64,000 nt of DNA from assembly GCA_026874595.1 (NCBI GenBank), contig CM049316.1, forward strand, positions 21,287,839 through 21,351,838. The letters are read 5' to 3'. This document shows positions 50,042 to 62,434 of the stretch, piece after piece. The translations under genes were made by a program, and so were the position numbers. The first letter of the stretch is position 1, and every line of letters begins with the position of its first letter. The DNA is from Sipunculus nudus. Lineage: Eukaryota > Annelida > Sipuncula > Golfingiida > Sipunculidae. Below the pieces are notes generated by a model that saw nothing but the letters and a program-made list of their open reading frames with translations, had not been told where the DNA came from and searched no databases.

Positions 50042-51030
50042 TCAAAAACAATAAGTATCTGAAAATAACATTTAATTCAGAATTCACAAAAATTGTGTAC
50101 ATTGGAGCAACACAGGTTTACATTTAAAGAAATACAGTTAACAATAAAAACAGGTATTGCAATATACTTGTGGCGAAGGGGGGGGGGGGGGGGTGTTAGG
50201 CCACATGAGAATAAGTGTACACTCTTGACAGAAGGGGTGCTCTACCAGTGGTACATATTGCATCACCATTTATAGTTAATTTGGTCAGGCAACATCACAA
50301 TACGTACACAGATGTATTTATTTATTTATAAAATATTATTTTTTCAATTTGCAAAACAATAAATATATGAAAATAACACTTGATTCAGAATTCACAAAAA
50401 TTGTGTCCATTAGATCGGAAACAGCTTTACAATAAGAAAATTGCAGTTAACAATAACAATAAGTATTGCAACATATTTGGTGGGAGGCAGGTGTGTCAGC
50501 TGGGGGATTAGGGGTGGGAAAGTCACATGAAAATATTTCTACATCTGGATTCTGAATGCACCATTCCAATTGCTTCTTTGTTTATCCATAATTTGGTTGA
50601 TATATTATCAGATTATGCCTGCTGATTGGTTAAATTATATTTTAATTCATTTGATTATTCAAAAGGAAATTAATTTCTCTAAAATGCTTCATCAGCAGAA
50701 CTGTATCTTCTGGATTACTCCTTGACCTACTTTTTCAAGAAAATTGTGTACATTGGATCAACACAGCTTTACATTTAAAGAAATACAGTTAACAATAACA
50801 AAAAAAACATGTATTGCAATAAATATCTGAAAATAAAACTTGATTCAGAATTCACAAAATTTGTGTACATTGGATTGGAAATAGTTTTACAATTAGAAAA
50901 TTACAGTTAACAATAACAATAAGTATTGCAACATATTTGGTGGGTGGCATGTATAAGCTGGGGGGGGGGGGGGGGGAGGGGTTCACGTGAAAATATTTCT
51001 ACATCTGTGACAGCAGGGATGCTCCGTCAG
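50042..51030 (+). repeat. Degenerate tandem repeat, 3-4 copies of about 100-200 bp
   Basis: Blocks AATTCACAAAA-TTGTGT, CAGTTAACAATAA and GTATTGCAA recur at about 50080, 50390, 50745 and 50855, with G runs (50178-50193; 50960-50976) at the equivalent position after two of them. Copy 3 is truncated. Confidence 0.7.
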
Positions 51031-51672
51031 AGTTGCATCACTAATAAGGTTACCCAGGTGAGGCTGTAGTGACCAGAAGTGGGTGGTCAGGCTCTTCAAA
51101 ATGTAAATACATTAGAGCCTCTGAAAACTTCAATATCTAGCCTAATTTTTTATCTTTAATTTTCAGATATCAAAGGTTAAAGGATTACGTCCATATCTGT
51201 ACCTACTGTAAAATATTAAATCAAATGAACTTACAGAAAAAAAAGTGCCATGGTCAAAATTGGGCAAAATTTAAGCTTCCAATTTTATATTTATGCTATT
51301 ATCTTAAACAATTTACAAGATGCTGATCTAATTTCGCGTATATAATTGAATTTTCATTAATTAAAGTTATATCCCTAAAAACAAGCCCCTAGCTCTAACA
51401 TTTATTGTGGTAAGTGACTAAATGTCTTTCCTCAATTTTTACAAAGTGCATTATGTTTTGGCCCATCAAGAGCTTTGTCTGATATTGGTTTTAAATAATG
51501 AAATATCCTTTTAAATATATGTCAGGTCACAAATATGCCCTTTCCTACTCCATAACAATGGTAAACACATCAAGCATAATTAATTATGATACATTTATTC
51601 GAAGAAAAGGGAAATGTCTTTAGATGCAGTGAAGATGTACAGTACTCCTACATCGGCACAACATTCTATTTT
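51031..51672. other. Intergenic spacer
   Basis: No gene or ordered repeat recognised. Confidence 0.4.
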
Positions 51673-52112
51673 TAGCTCGGCTGACTATAAGTCAACTGAG
51701 CTATAGTCATGGGGCAGCGTCCGTCGTCCGTCCCTCTGTCTGTCTATCTATCTGTTAGACTGAAACGTTTTGACACCATTGGATCTAAAACCAATATCTG
51801 AATATCCAGAGAGGTACATAAACAATCTCCTTGGAATCTGAAATAAGGTCACTGTGACCTATATCCAACGAGCAGTGGGGCTAGTAAGTACTCCCCAGAA
51901 TAATTGAAATATTGATACAAAACCTCAAATATCTTGACAGTTTTTGCATGGATTTTTTTTAATTTTGGCATTAATATTGTCCATGACTAGGGTTATTAGT
52001 TCCCGAAAATTTGTGGTGCATCTTGCAATTTTCTCATTTTTACAAGTTTTCCCTGTTTTTGAGACTGTCAAATGACAACAATTGAGTCAGTTTTTCTATA
52101 TTTTACATTGTT
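51673..52112 (+). mobile_element. GAGCTATAG-hairpin interspersed repeat
   Basis: Hairpin at 51673-51703 (TAGCTCGGCTGACT, loop ATA, AGTCAACTGAGCTA), then GTCCGTCGTCCGTCC and the GAAATAAGGTCACTGTGACC block shared with the copies at 38.7 and 55.7 kb. Single unit, interrupted at its 3' end by the element starting at 52113. Confidence 0.75.
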
Positions 52113-53310
52113 ATGCCCCCGCCACAAAGTGGCCGGGGCATATAGTTTTACCCATGTCCGTCATTCCGTCCTTCCGTCCTTCCGAAATCAAACAGTTGTA
52201 CGGACTTTTTTTCGCAATGCCTGCAGATATTGGCCTGATTTTTGCTGTGTGGGCAGATAATGACCAGTTACAGATCGAGTTTGCGTTTCGTCCCGTGTGA
52301 CCTACTTTTGACCGTTTACTCCTCCTTAACTTAGAAAATTTCATGAAAAATAGAAATTTTCATGACAAATACACATGTACGGACTTTTTTCGCAATGCCT
52401 GCAGATATTAGCCTGACTTTTGGTGTGTAGGCAGATAATGACCAGTAACAGATCGAGTTCGCGTTTCATCCCGGTTGACCTACTTTTGACCGTTTTACGG
52501 CTCCTGAACATAGAAAATTTTATGAAAAATATGAACTTTCATGACAAATACACATGTACGGACTTTTTTTCACAATGCTTGCAGATATTGGCCTGATTTT
52601 TTTTATGTGTGGGCAGATATTGACCAGTTACAGATCGAGTTAGCGTTTCGTCCCAGTTGACCTACTTTTGACCGTTTTACGGCTCCTGAACATAGAAAAT
52701 TTCATGAAAAATAGAAATATTCATGACAAATACACATGTACGGACTTTTTTCGCAGTACCTGCAGATACGGGCCTAATTTCTTTTGTGTGTAGGCAGATA
52801 ATGACCAGTTACAGATCGAGTTCTTGTTTTGTCACAGTTGACCTACTTTTGCCCATTTGACTGCTCCTGAACATAGAAAGTTTCATGAAAAATAGAAATT
52901 TTCATAACAAATGCATATTTACGGACTTTTTTCCTCAATGCCTGCGTTACCAACCTGATTTTGTATGTGTGGGCAGATAATGACAGTTACAGATCGAGTT
53001 CGCGTTTCGTCCCGGTTGACCCACTTTTGATTGATTTAAGGCTCCTAAACATAGAAAATTTCATGAAAGACAGAAATTTTTATGGAAAATGCACATGTAT
53101 GGACTTTTTTCACAATGCCTGCAGATACTGGCCTGATTTTTGGTGTGTTGTTTGATAATGACCCGTTACAGATCGAGTTTGCATTTTGCCCTTGTTGACC
53201 TACCTTTGACCATAGGACACCTCCTGAACTTAAAACATTTTTCAAAATTTAACAAATGTTTCTAATTTGCCCCAGGCGGGGGCATTCGTGTCGTTCCGAC
53301 ACATCTAGTT
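52113..53310 (+). mobile_element. Helentron-like non-autonomous element with six 180-bp tandem repeats
   Basis: Subterminal inverted repeats ATGCCCCCGCC (52113-52123) and GGCGGGGGCAT (53275-53285) flank six tandem repeats; CGGACTTTTTT or its variant occurs at 52201, 52380, 52559, 52741, 52922 and 53100 (period 178-182). After the right repeat come a hairpin GTGTCG-TTC-CGACAC (53288-53302) and the end ATCTAGTT. This combination is known from bivalve tandem-repeat-bearing elements and Helentron derivatives. No protein is encoded. Confidence 0.75.
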
Positions 53311-53399
53311 TTCCTTTATTTTAATAATGCTAAATTATATTGAAACCATCATATATGCAACTGTAGTTTTAGCTTGTGTCCTGAAACCTCCTGTATTAT

Positions 53400-54072
53400 T
53401 AGGGTCCCCCTTGAGTAAGCGGACGCCCTATAGTAATCACCCTGTGTCTGTTTGTCCGACTGTCGATCTTTCTGTATGTTGTTCATTTTGTTTCCTGTTA
53501 ATGACTCCAGTTGGGATTGACATACAGATTTCAAACTTGACCCATATAAGGCCATCCTCCATCGCAAGAACTCTATAATTTTTGGGGTCAAATGTCAAGT
53601 TCACCCAACCCACTAATTTAGAAAGATTGTTGATGCATTTCAAGCAAAAAAATTTGATCTCAAACTTTTCAACGAACACATATAGGTGACCTGTAATTAG
53701 TTGATGAACCTGGGTGATTTGGGGGTCACCAGGTCAAAGGTCAAGGTCACAGTGGTCATCTGTCCATATGTTTGTTTCTGAGTGATAACTCCATTGTTTG
53801 TATTAATATATTGGTTTCAAACTTGAATTATATATGGCCCACCAATAAAGTAATAACCCCTTTTTATTTTGGAGTCATGAGGTCAAAGTTAAAGGACACA
53901 GGGCAGAAGGCATTATTCAGTATTATGTCAAATTACAGTCTGAATCAGGATTTTTTCCTGGCTGGACCACATCGTGACTGGTCAAATTCCTGATTGGGAT
54001 TTGGTCTGGACGTTATAAAAATATTCTCATTATCAATTTCAGCTGAGCGCTGTGACCCACAGGTCCCTTGTT
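53400..54072 (+). mobile_element. Interspersed repeat with a Helentron-like 3' end
   Basis: Contains two GGTCAAAGGTCAAGG-type modules and ends in a hairpin GACC-CACA-GGTC (54054-54065) followed by CCTTGTT, the same terminal CCCTTGTT as the element ending at 30422. The 5' boundary is uncertain. Confidence 0.5.
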
Positions 54073-55659
54073 TCAGGACATTTCAATGAAAGTGGATTGC
54101 ATTGTGGGTGTATAGACAAACTGATGTAGAAATGGCTACGGGCTGTCAAAAACTCGATATTGGCTATCATTTCATTGTTTTTTTTTTCTTAATGTGAACT
54201 TGTAATGTAGTCTTTTACACTTACTGTATTAGCACTGTTAATACATATCATGTTAAAAACAGTTTTTTTACACCTAAATGTGAGACTTCTTACATACAGA
54301 ATACAGGGACTTAATGATCTGCGTTTTCATATGCCTACCCTGATCATAATGATGATCAAGCACAGTCTGGCTGATATGAACTCAACATTTACCTGCTTAT
54401 TCAGCTACCTAGCTAGTGCAGTGCACGCCACAACCTCTATTGTTACCTGTATTTATGGCCAGGCTAAAGGACGACTTTTAGTTGTTAGCAAATTTCCAGA
54501 TATAGATATGAGGGCAAGCCTCGACATTAACAGTTCACCACTTGCCCGGGGCAAGTGTAAGATTCCAGAAAATAGTGGCAGGGCAACTAAAAGTCACCTC
54601 ATTCTTGCATGACGGGGCAGGTGGGTCCAACATAAACCTTTCCCCAAAGGCCTGAAAAAAAATGTGTGTGTTCTTGATTACGATTAATGATTTATGTAGG
54701 ACAAGTAAAAATTTATGTGGGGCAAGTAAAAGCTAGATGTTATTTGCCCGACTGGGCAAGTACTTTCAAAAGTTAACTCCCTGAAGGGAGTTACATGTAG
54801 GGTGTGAAAGGTCCTTCAGTAACCTTTATACAATTGAAATATCTCCCGCCATGACTGGCAAGCCCTAATGTTACTACTATATTACACTACTTTGTACTTT
54901 GGAATTTATATAAAAAATGCAAAAAGGTTTTCAGAAAATAGTCCATATCATATCAACCATAAAACCCACATGTGGGTTTTAAGACTTATTGCCCAGCCTG
55001 TGTATTACCCACCCGGGTTGTCATAATGTCAGCTAAGGTTGGTATTAGTTTCTTAGTAAATAAATAGGGGGCACTGGTAGTTAAGGTGAAAGTCTTTTTA
55101 GAGTAGTTCAGTTGCTGTGTATACAGTGCAGCTGAAGACAAATACAGTGGTTGTCTGATTTCCTGGTTTTACGTCCATCTTACCTGAGGGGGTTTGCCCA
55201 TTCAGCCTTGTTTTGGATGCATCTTTAAGTTTAACCAAAACATTTGACGAAAAAACTTTCATCATTCACGTGGCTCAACCGCCCACAGATGAAGAACCAT
55301 GTTGATTTGAGGTCACAGAGTCAAAGGTCAAGGCTGCAGGACCCATCTTATGAAAATGCATGTGGACGCATTTTTAACCAAGTTTAAATCCCAAACCTTC
55401 AATAATTCATATACGACTCGCATTCCCTACAGGAAGAACCCTTAGGATTTAGAGGTCACTCTGTCTAAGTTGAAGGCCACAGGGCCTTCACATTTTTTTG
55501 CAAAAGTTTTCATCCCAGCATTCTTTTACAATTAACTGAGATGTAAGAACATGTATATACCTGTAAACAAATGACAGGATTTGGTTTGATACATTTAAAT
55601 AATTGTAGAACATAACAAGACCTATCATTTCGATCTACAGATGTTTACAGCAGTTGTAC
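54073..55659. other. Intergenic region with small palindromes and repeat fragments
   Basis: Holds hairpins CACTTGCCC-G-GGGCAAGTG (54539-54557) and TAACTCCCT-GA-AGGGAGTTA (54774-54793), several GGCAAGT motifs between them, the 20-bp palindrome AAAACCCACATGTGGGTTTT (54961-54980), and a fragment of the GGTCAAAGGTCAAGG repeat near 55310-55345. A 120-codon frame at 54250-54612 overlaps the hairpin repeat and is unlikely to be coding. Confidence 0.45.
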
Positions 55660-55980
<321 letters not shown>

Positions 55981-56092
55981 GTTGGTACAAAAGCTCCGGT
56001 ATCGGAGCAAATGTGATACTGGATTACAGGTTATGCATTCGAATGCATCCTGCTTGATAATATTTCAGACACACACATACACTCTTACACAG

Positions 56093-56124
<32 letters not shown>

Positions 56125-57478
56125 CTTCCTCATCATCTACCGAGTTTATCTGATAAATATCTCTCAGCGGCGATTATCAGCTTTCAGAATAGAAAATGAA
56201 TTTGGTAGGAAGAATTATATCATTGTCAAATTAGCGATACGCTTATCATTAGATTTTGTCTAACAATGACACCCAATAACAAACCTCTTTTACATAGATT
56301 AAGTTGATGCTGATAATATTACGTACAGAGAACCACAAGATACGGCCACATAGAACTGTTGTTGTGCTAAGTGACGGCAGATCTAGGTGAGGACTGAGGA
56401 CGAGTAACAATGATAAACTCATTTGGTAAGTTTTAAACTAAATATATGTGAAAATAATGAGCTTATAGATTGGAGATCTAACTCCGTGAAGGCCATTTTA
56501 GTCCTTGTGCGTGTCAGTCGGTTAAGCCCATTAACCATATTTTGCGCCCATTTTGTCGCACAGTGGGGGCGCCGTCTTTGTCGTGGCGCGGCTATCTGAT
56601 CTTATTGACGCTGTCAGATGAAGCTCGTCCGATCGACATATTAGGCGTTTTATCAAGTATCTAAGTGGTAAATTACAGGAATTGACTATAATTAGTATAA
56701 CAGGGATGATAATTATGAATGCGGAGATTGTTTGGTTTGTTAAGAATTATGAGAAACATTCATGTTTGGAGAGGTCTCATTTTGTAACTTACTGGACACA
56801 TGCGGACACTCTTCATCAATATTTGAGGTGATAATGACAGGCTAATACTAACCTTTTTTATGAAAACCTCATTTCCCTTGAACACGAAATGTTGGATATT
56901 TGTCACGTTATATCCGTCTGAAAACGTGAAACACCATTTAGTGTTATTCAAGTTTTGTAAAATATCATGATCGGATGACTCCAGCGATTGGGCAGGCGTC
57001 TTACCCATCGATGGTTCAACACACGTAGGCACACTACTTGGTGTTTATATGAAAATATATTGTATTACTTTACTTCTTCAATGGAGGTTTATATCTAAAT
57101 TTATGTTAAAATGACATACTCAAACTCACTATGACATGTAAATATTTCACCGTGAATTCCTTTCCATCATTCCATTTTGCTCACTTGCTCTGAATTGTTT
57201 GTATAGTACATTGAGAAAATTCAAGTGTACCAGTCGTTAAAGGCACGCTCGTACTCCCATATTTTACCTCCCCCACCACCTTGGCAATTAGCCATTATTA
57301 TCAGATCAAACTGTTCACCCTGCTGTGTCACTAGTGTCCAGTGCTTGCCTGGCTCAACTCTGACGTGTACAGCTGTAACATGCCCAACAGACACAACTAG
57401 GTGGTTCTAGCTGTGACACAGCACGTATGGCTCGGGGAGGGTGTATTCCTTGAGTCTTCCAAATACCAAGTAAATAAT

Positions 57479-57479
<1 letters not shown>
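55981..57479. other. Intergenic region, no gene seen
   Basis: Includes a TA tract at 56092-56119. A G|GTAAGT splice-donor-like site occurs at 56425, 16 bp after an ATG, but no exon could be assembled around it. Confidence 0.35.

Positions 57480-57520
<41 letters not shown>
57480..57520. repeat. (CT)n microsatellite
   Basis: About 20 CT units. Confidence 0.95.
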
Positions 57521-57522
<2 letters not shown>

Positions 57523-57819
57523 AGCCCTTAACAATACCATACTATGGAAACAATTTACCAAACTATGTATATGATAATAAAGAAGGTATACATTATTATA
57601 CATTTTATTGGAAGGAATAGTTTTTCGTGTTTTGTTTCATATATTATGTGACGTTGATGTCTGTCTGTCTGAACCACGTGCTCGTGTACAGACACACTTG
57701 CTCAAGGCATATAATCATAACAAAGACCAGCATATAAGATTAACGTATCTTTACTCCGTTTACCCATTTAATAGATATAAAAAAGTATCTGCTCTAAACC
57801 AAAATACGAGATCTGTTGG

Positions 57820-58160
57820 AAATCCTGGGACGCCCACACGATCTGTTGCACTCTGACGTCATTACTCAGACCCAGTTCTTTTGTGCTGGACTCGTGCGCT
57901 CCAGTCCTCAACCTCTCCACCTCTCGTCTCTGACGAACCTCAATCTCCCGCTAGTCAAACTTGAGCGCCCTCTCTCGGCCTCGTCGACGAACCCTGACCG
58001 TGCGATTATGCCGTGCTGGTGTGCGTCTCACCAGTCTTCGACCTCCCGGGATGTCCGCTTGTCCGTCAGCTAGACATGTAGTACACCATGTGGTACATCC
58101 ACTCTCTGCGCCCCTGCGCTATCGGCCCCGTCGAAGTGGTCTCCACCTGGGGTAAAAAGA
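57820..58160. promoter_or_regulatory. GC- and CpG-rich island with a CRE, possible promoter
   Basis: A locally GC-rich stretch with many CpG dinucleotides in otherwise AT-rich sequence. It carries a perfect CRE palindrome TGACGTCA at 57854-57861. Open frames across it lack recognisable domains. It could be a promoter or first exon of a gene outside the window, or a repeat of different composition. Confidence 0.3.
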
Positions 58161-61100
58161 TATCAGAAAAAAATACACAGAAATGCTCTTTAACTACTAT
58201 GGCCATTCCAAATACCACGGCATGGATGCCATGAAGGTCTACTGCCTAGAAAGGGTACTATAAAGGGATAACGTTACCCCTGGGCTAATGCCCGTTACAC
58301 ACTTACAGTCGAACATTGAAGTTACATATTTAAGTTAGGTATTACCAGTGCTGCACGCGTCATACGATATAACATTGGCATTGTTACCTGTGCTGCCCTA
58401 ACAGTGGTAGGCATTTTATTAACAATTCTGTGATACATCGCATGTTGACATATAATGGGGAAAACCTTGTATTTCCCTTATATTGTAACTTGGGCATGGA
58501 GAATACGTGACGCATTGACCGACAGTTCCGACTTAAAACTGTCCAATAACATTTAGCTGCGTTCCAATACATTAACACTATTATTATACGCTACTGTGCA
58601 CTGGGGATTACAAATACGCTTACAGCTTGAAACATCGACTTAACTATTTTTAAATAAAGCCTTTAACGAACTCTCCTTTAAAAAGGTCTACTTCAAGTTT
58701 TCACAATCTGTATTCGTTCTGTGAGATAAAAGTCCAAAGTCTAGTTATTTACAATCTGTATTCAAATTGTGAGATAAAAAGTATGCATCTAGAATTACAT
58801 TTACAAGATAGAGACAAGTGAGAAAAACTTACAGGTCTCCCAAGCCAATCTTTCAATGGCAATCTAAAGTCTGCGGCTTCTGTCCTGCTGGCGATCTCTC
58901 CTCGTAGGCGGCTGTAGTTCGAATGCAAAGCACTACAGTTTGGGAGCCTCCTTTTATTACCGGACTCCACTGAAAGCCACTGACTATTCATGAGGTGCAT
59001 GTATCACAAGACCTTAAGGTCGTCAAAAATCGTAAAATTGACATTTTTGTGTAAAAACGTGACCTTAAAGTTGTATGTTATAACTTTCTTGTCACAAAAA
59101 CACTTTCCTGGCGTTATATTGTATCCATTGGAAAAATAAGCATTATATTAATTAAGATGTCAACCCCACGTGGGTTGTATACAGGACCACTGTCAGCTCG
59201 GCGAGAACCAAAAGGATATTCAATTGCTTATTGGTTAACTATTTACTGGCGGTGCCCGGCCCATCCTTGATTGACAGGCGTGCGGAGGCCGCTGGTCAGT
59301 CAGCTGGGGACTGTGCTTATATTTATTACCGGCACTTGATAATTCATTGACACTTATTACTGCAAACACTTACCCTGTACTCTAACACCTGATCTATTAT
59401 GCAGATTGTAGAATTTTGTTTAGGTCCGTGTCACTGCCAAAAATTACGTCAGGGCCATCCTTAACGGGTAAACGTCGTGGTTTAGCAAGAATACTTTAGT
59501 ATGTATTGAAATATGAAATTGACGCTTGTTATTTCAGAAAACTTTACGTACTTGCTAGGGCTTTTAACTATTTCATCCATGATATTATCTTGCCTAATTT
59601 TATGCTCAGTATGTCTATGTATTTTGAATATATTCAAAAGCTAGTTTTAAAAATATTTTCTTTTCATGACGTAGCCGAATACTACAAACCGATAAAATAT
59701 TGCATTGCTTGGCACTCGCCGCTTTCTATCTATGTATATATAATTATTACGCTGTACTGGATGTCCTGTAAGCGTGCGTGTCTCTGTGTATATCTCTGTG
59801 AAAGCCAGCTAACAGCGTCGACATTCACTGACATCGTTCACGTTTTACGCAGTAAATACGGCACCTTGTGAAAAAGTCAACCTTGTTTTAATATTCATAT
59901 TACGTGCTGCTGGATGGCTTATAGCGCTGTATAATACAAAAAAAGCCAGTTCGGATCTTGTTCGGGAACGCTGTCAATTAACATAGGGATTCGATGATTT
60001 ATTTTTACATTATAAACTATATTAAGGTCTGGATACAGTTTTAAGGTATACAAATATGTCATTTAAAAGGTTTAACAAAAAAAATATCTTATTTTATGCT
60101 AAATATGCCTATTCAATATTCGAATATCTATAGGTGTCGTCATTCTAGGATGTAACGGTTTGGCTACTAGCAGGTGTTGCTGCTAGTTAGTTCGTGTCTA
60201 CAGTGTTCAAGTTTGACTGTGAGCGGGGGATTCATTGGCAGTTCGAATGTTTGCTCATAGTGATTAGAGTAATCGTTGCTAATTAGTCACTTCACACCTG
60301 ACGCGTGTCCCGGCGCGGTGGTCCATGACCTAACTACCGATGACCAGCCACTCGGAGCAGTAAGCTCCACCTACATCTGTTTGATAGTTCTTGAGATGTC
60401 ATTTATTGTTAAAATTTCGTCTTTTTCACCATGACAAACAATTTAATTTTCAATTTTGTTTATCGAAACCAGTTCAGATCAGAATATATAATGAAAATAT
60501 ACGACTGTCAATTGCGCTGATATTCCTGTTTTCCGTTGAAAATGAGATTACTCTTCCCAAACAGTTTTGGCCATTTTCTCAAAACAACAATTCAACAGAC
60601 TGCATGGTCTTCGGTGCGATATTTCTCAAGAACCACCACAAGCAGAGTTTTCAAATTTTGCATATAAGTTAATATGTGATCTAAATTTTTTTTCCTTTTT
60701 TTTCGATATCAGTTTTAGTTTAGCAGATTAACACCATTTAAAAAATTTGCATTGTTTGTATCATATTTTTTTAATTGAAAATTCAATAGGAAAAAAGATT
60801 ATAAGCACACAATAAAAAAAAACCCTGGAGATATTTGTATGTACTTCCATGTAATACTATTTTTACATACATACTCTTTGCCAAATGTGAGATATACCGC
60901 GTTAAAAAATATAAAATAAATAATTTAAAGTTTAAAATCTTCAATAGAAAATCTGAGACAATGTTCATCTATATCTCATCCAACAGCAGACATTCTAAGG
61001 ATTTCAAATATGTATATATCACTGTTGCAAAAATTCATTTTAATACGAATTCTAAAGCTAAATTAAACCAAGGTTGTTTGACGATCATGAGACCTTAACA

Positions 61101-61861
61101 ATAAGCAAAGTGCTTGGTAGCCCTATGAATATCCATAAGCTTCCACACGCCAGCTAAGCCATTTACAGAGCCGTGCCCCCTCACGTCTGAACTGGTAACC
61201 TATGAACTTCCTGACCCGAGCGCTCGGCCCTGGTGTGCCGAATAACAATGAGCGCTCACTCAACCAGAACAGAAAAATAAAAATAAAAAGTGTATAAATG
61301 GGCAATTTTTGTGTGGGGAAATTTTTAACGCATCACAGTTATGGTTTTACGTGTTTTGTTTAATATATTTATTTACATAGATATACAATATTGAATCAAT
61401 ATTTTTCTAAGGTGTACAAATATCTGGACAAATATATTTCATTTGCTAATTCTATTGTTAATTTTGTTTATGGATATAAGCGGTGTACTCTTACATTTAT
61501 GACCAACATAAGAAACATCCTCTTGGTTTGGAAACAGTTTTGTCACTCTGCCCCTGGATATCACCTCCCATCTTCTCCAACATGCAATTTCTCCACTCTG
61601 AGTCACTGCAAAGGATTTCTTTAAGGTTCAATTTTAAAAGTGCCGTTGTAGAAATGACTAAACGGAAAATAAAAGGTAGCAGGAATAAATTTTGCATTTT
61701 GGATTCACTATACCACAAATTATCTACATTGAAAAGTTGTTGTACAGTGAAATACATACCAAGACACTTAACATTGCTTTATAATTTTCTTGGATGGACA
61801 ATCAGATTCATTGTGTTTACTTGTGTATACAATATAAAAATATAAACAGGAACCGGCAGAA
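58161..61861. other. Intergenic region, no gene seen
   Basis: AT-rich. A minus-strand segment at 58833-58925 looks like a possible 5'UTR exon: a TATA-like TAATAAAAG at 58959-58951, then a strong donor CCT|GTAAGT at 58832. All longer frames lack ATG starts and domains. Confidence 0.35.
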
Positions 61862-61934
61862 TATAGATTCGAACTCCTCGTCCTGTGACACACAAGTAAG
61901 ACGTTCTACCGCTCCGCTAATAAATTAAGCTTCA
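61862..61934 (-). repeat. tRNA-like sequence, probably a SINE head or tRNA pseudogene
   Basis: On the minus strand a box A-like TAGCGGAGCGG (61919-61909) and a box B-like AGTTCGAATCT (61875-61865) are spaced as in a tRNA. The T stem around TTCGAAT pairs poorly and the acceptor stem is not convincing, so it is not a functional tRNA. Transcription by RNA polymerase III is possible but unproven. Confidence 0.45.
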
Positions 61935-62196
61935 AATGTGTGTCCGATGCATGCACACACTTCTTGCTGTCCAGGTCCAAAGTTCAGGCAGGCTAGCTCT
62001 AGACACAAGTGACACAGCAAGATGATCAGCTTGATTGGATAATAATGATGGTGGCTGAACTGCCAGATGTGGTGGCGGAGTATACAGGGAAGATTGTTTG
62101 GCAAACCATAGGAGTGAGTGCTTCCTCTAAAAACAATATGGTTAAACGTTCGCTTTGAAAGGTTCGTGTTTTATAATGATTGATAAAGAAAAAAAC

Positions 62197-62214
62197 TGTA
62201 TATTTTCTTTACAG
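62197..62214 (+). other. Probable 3' splice site of the 5'UTR intron, fifth TLR
   Basis: GTATATTTTCTTTACAG precedes AGGGAGCCACGTG, 220 bp before the ATG. The post-acceptor sequence resembles that of the intact TLR at 19566. Confidence 0.6.
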
Positions 62215-62434
62215 AGGGAGCCACGTGATCGCCACGGGAACACAAGGTGGACGGAGATTGACCTGTTCGGATATATTTATAATATAAGATCTTATTCAGG
62301 GTACCTGTTCGTGGATTGTACCTATAAGATTTACCTACAATCGTGTATTATTGAAAAATAAGCAGCAAAGCGAACATATAAGCAAGATATTTTTTATTAG
62401 TCGTATAACAATACAACCAACCCGACGACCAAAT

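Noticed and set aside
52201-53270. Regularly spaced repeats resembling a CRISPR array
   Set aside because: The whole 180-bp unit is repeated with no unique spacers; this is a tandem repeat inside a eukaryotic mobile element.
54250-54612. 120-codon open frame
   Set aside because: It runs through the GGCAAGT hairpin repeat and has no domain or plausible start context.
59506-59871. 121-codon open frame
   Set aside because: It begins at a TTG, is AT-driven and resembles no protein.
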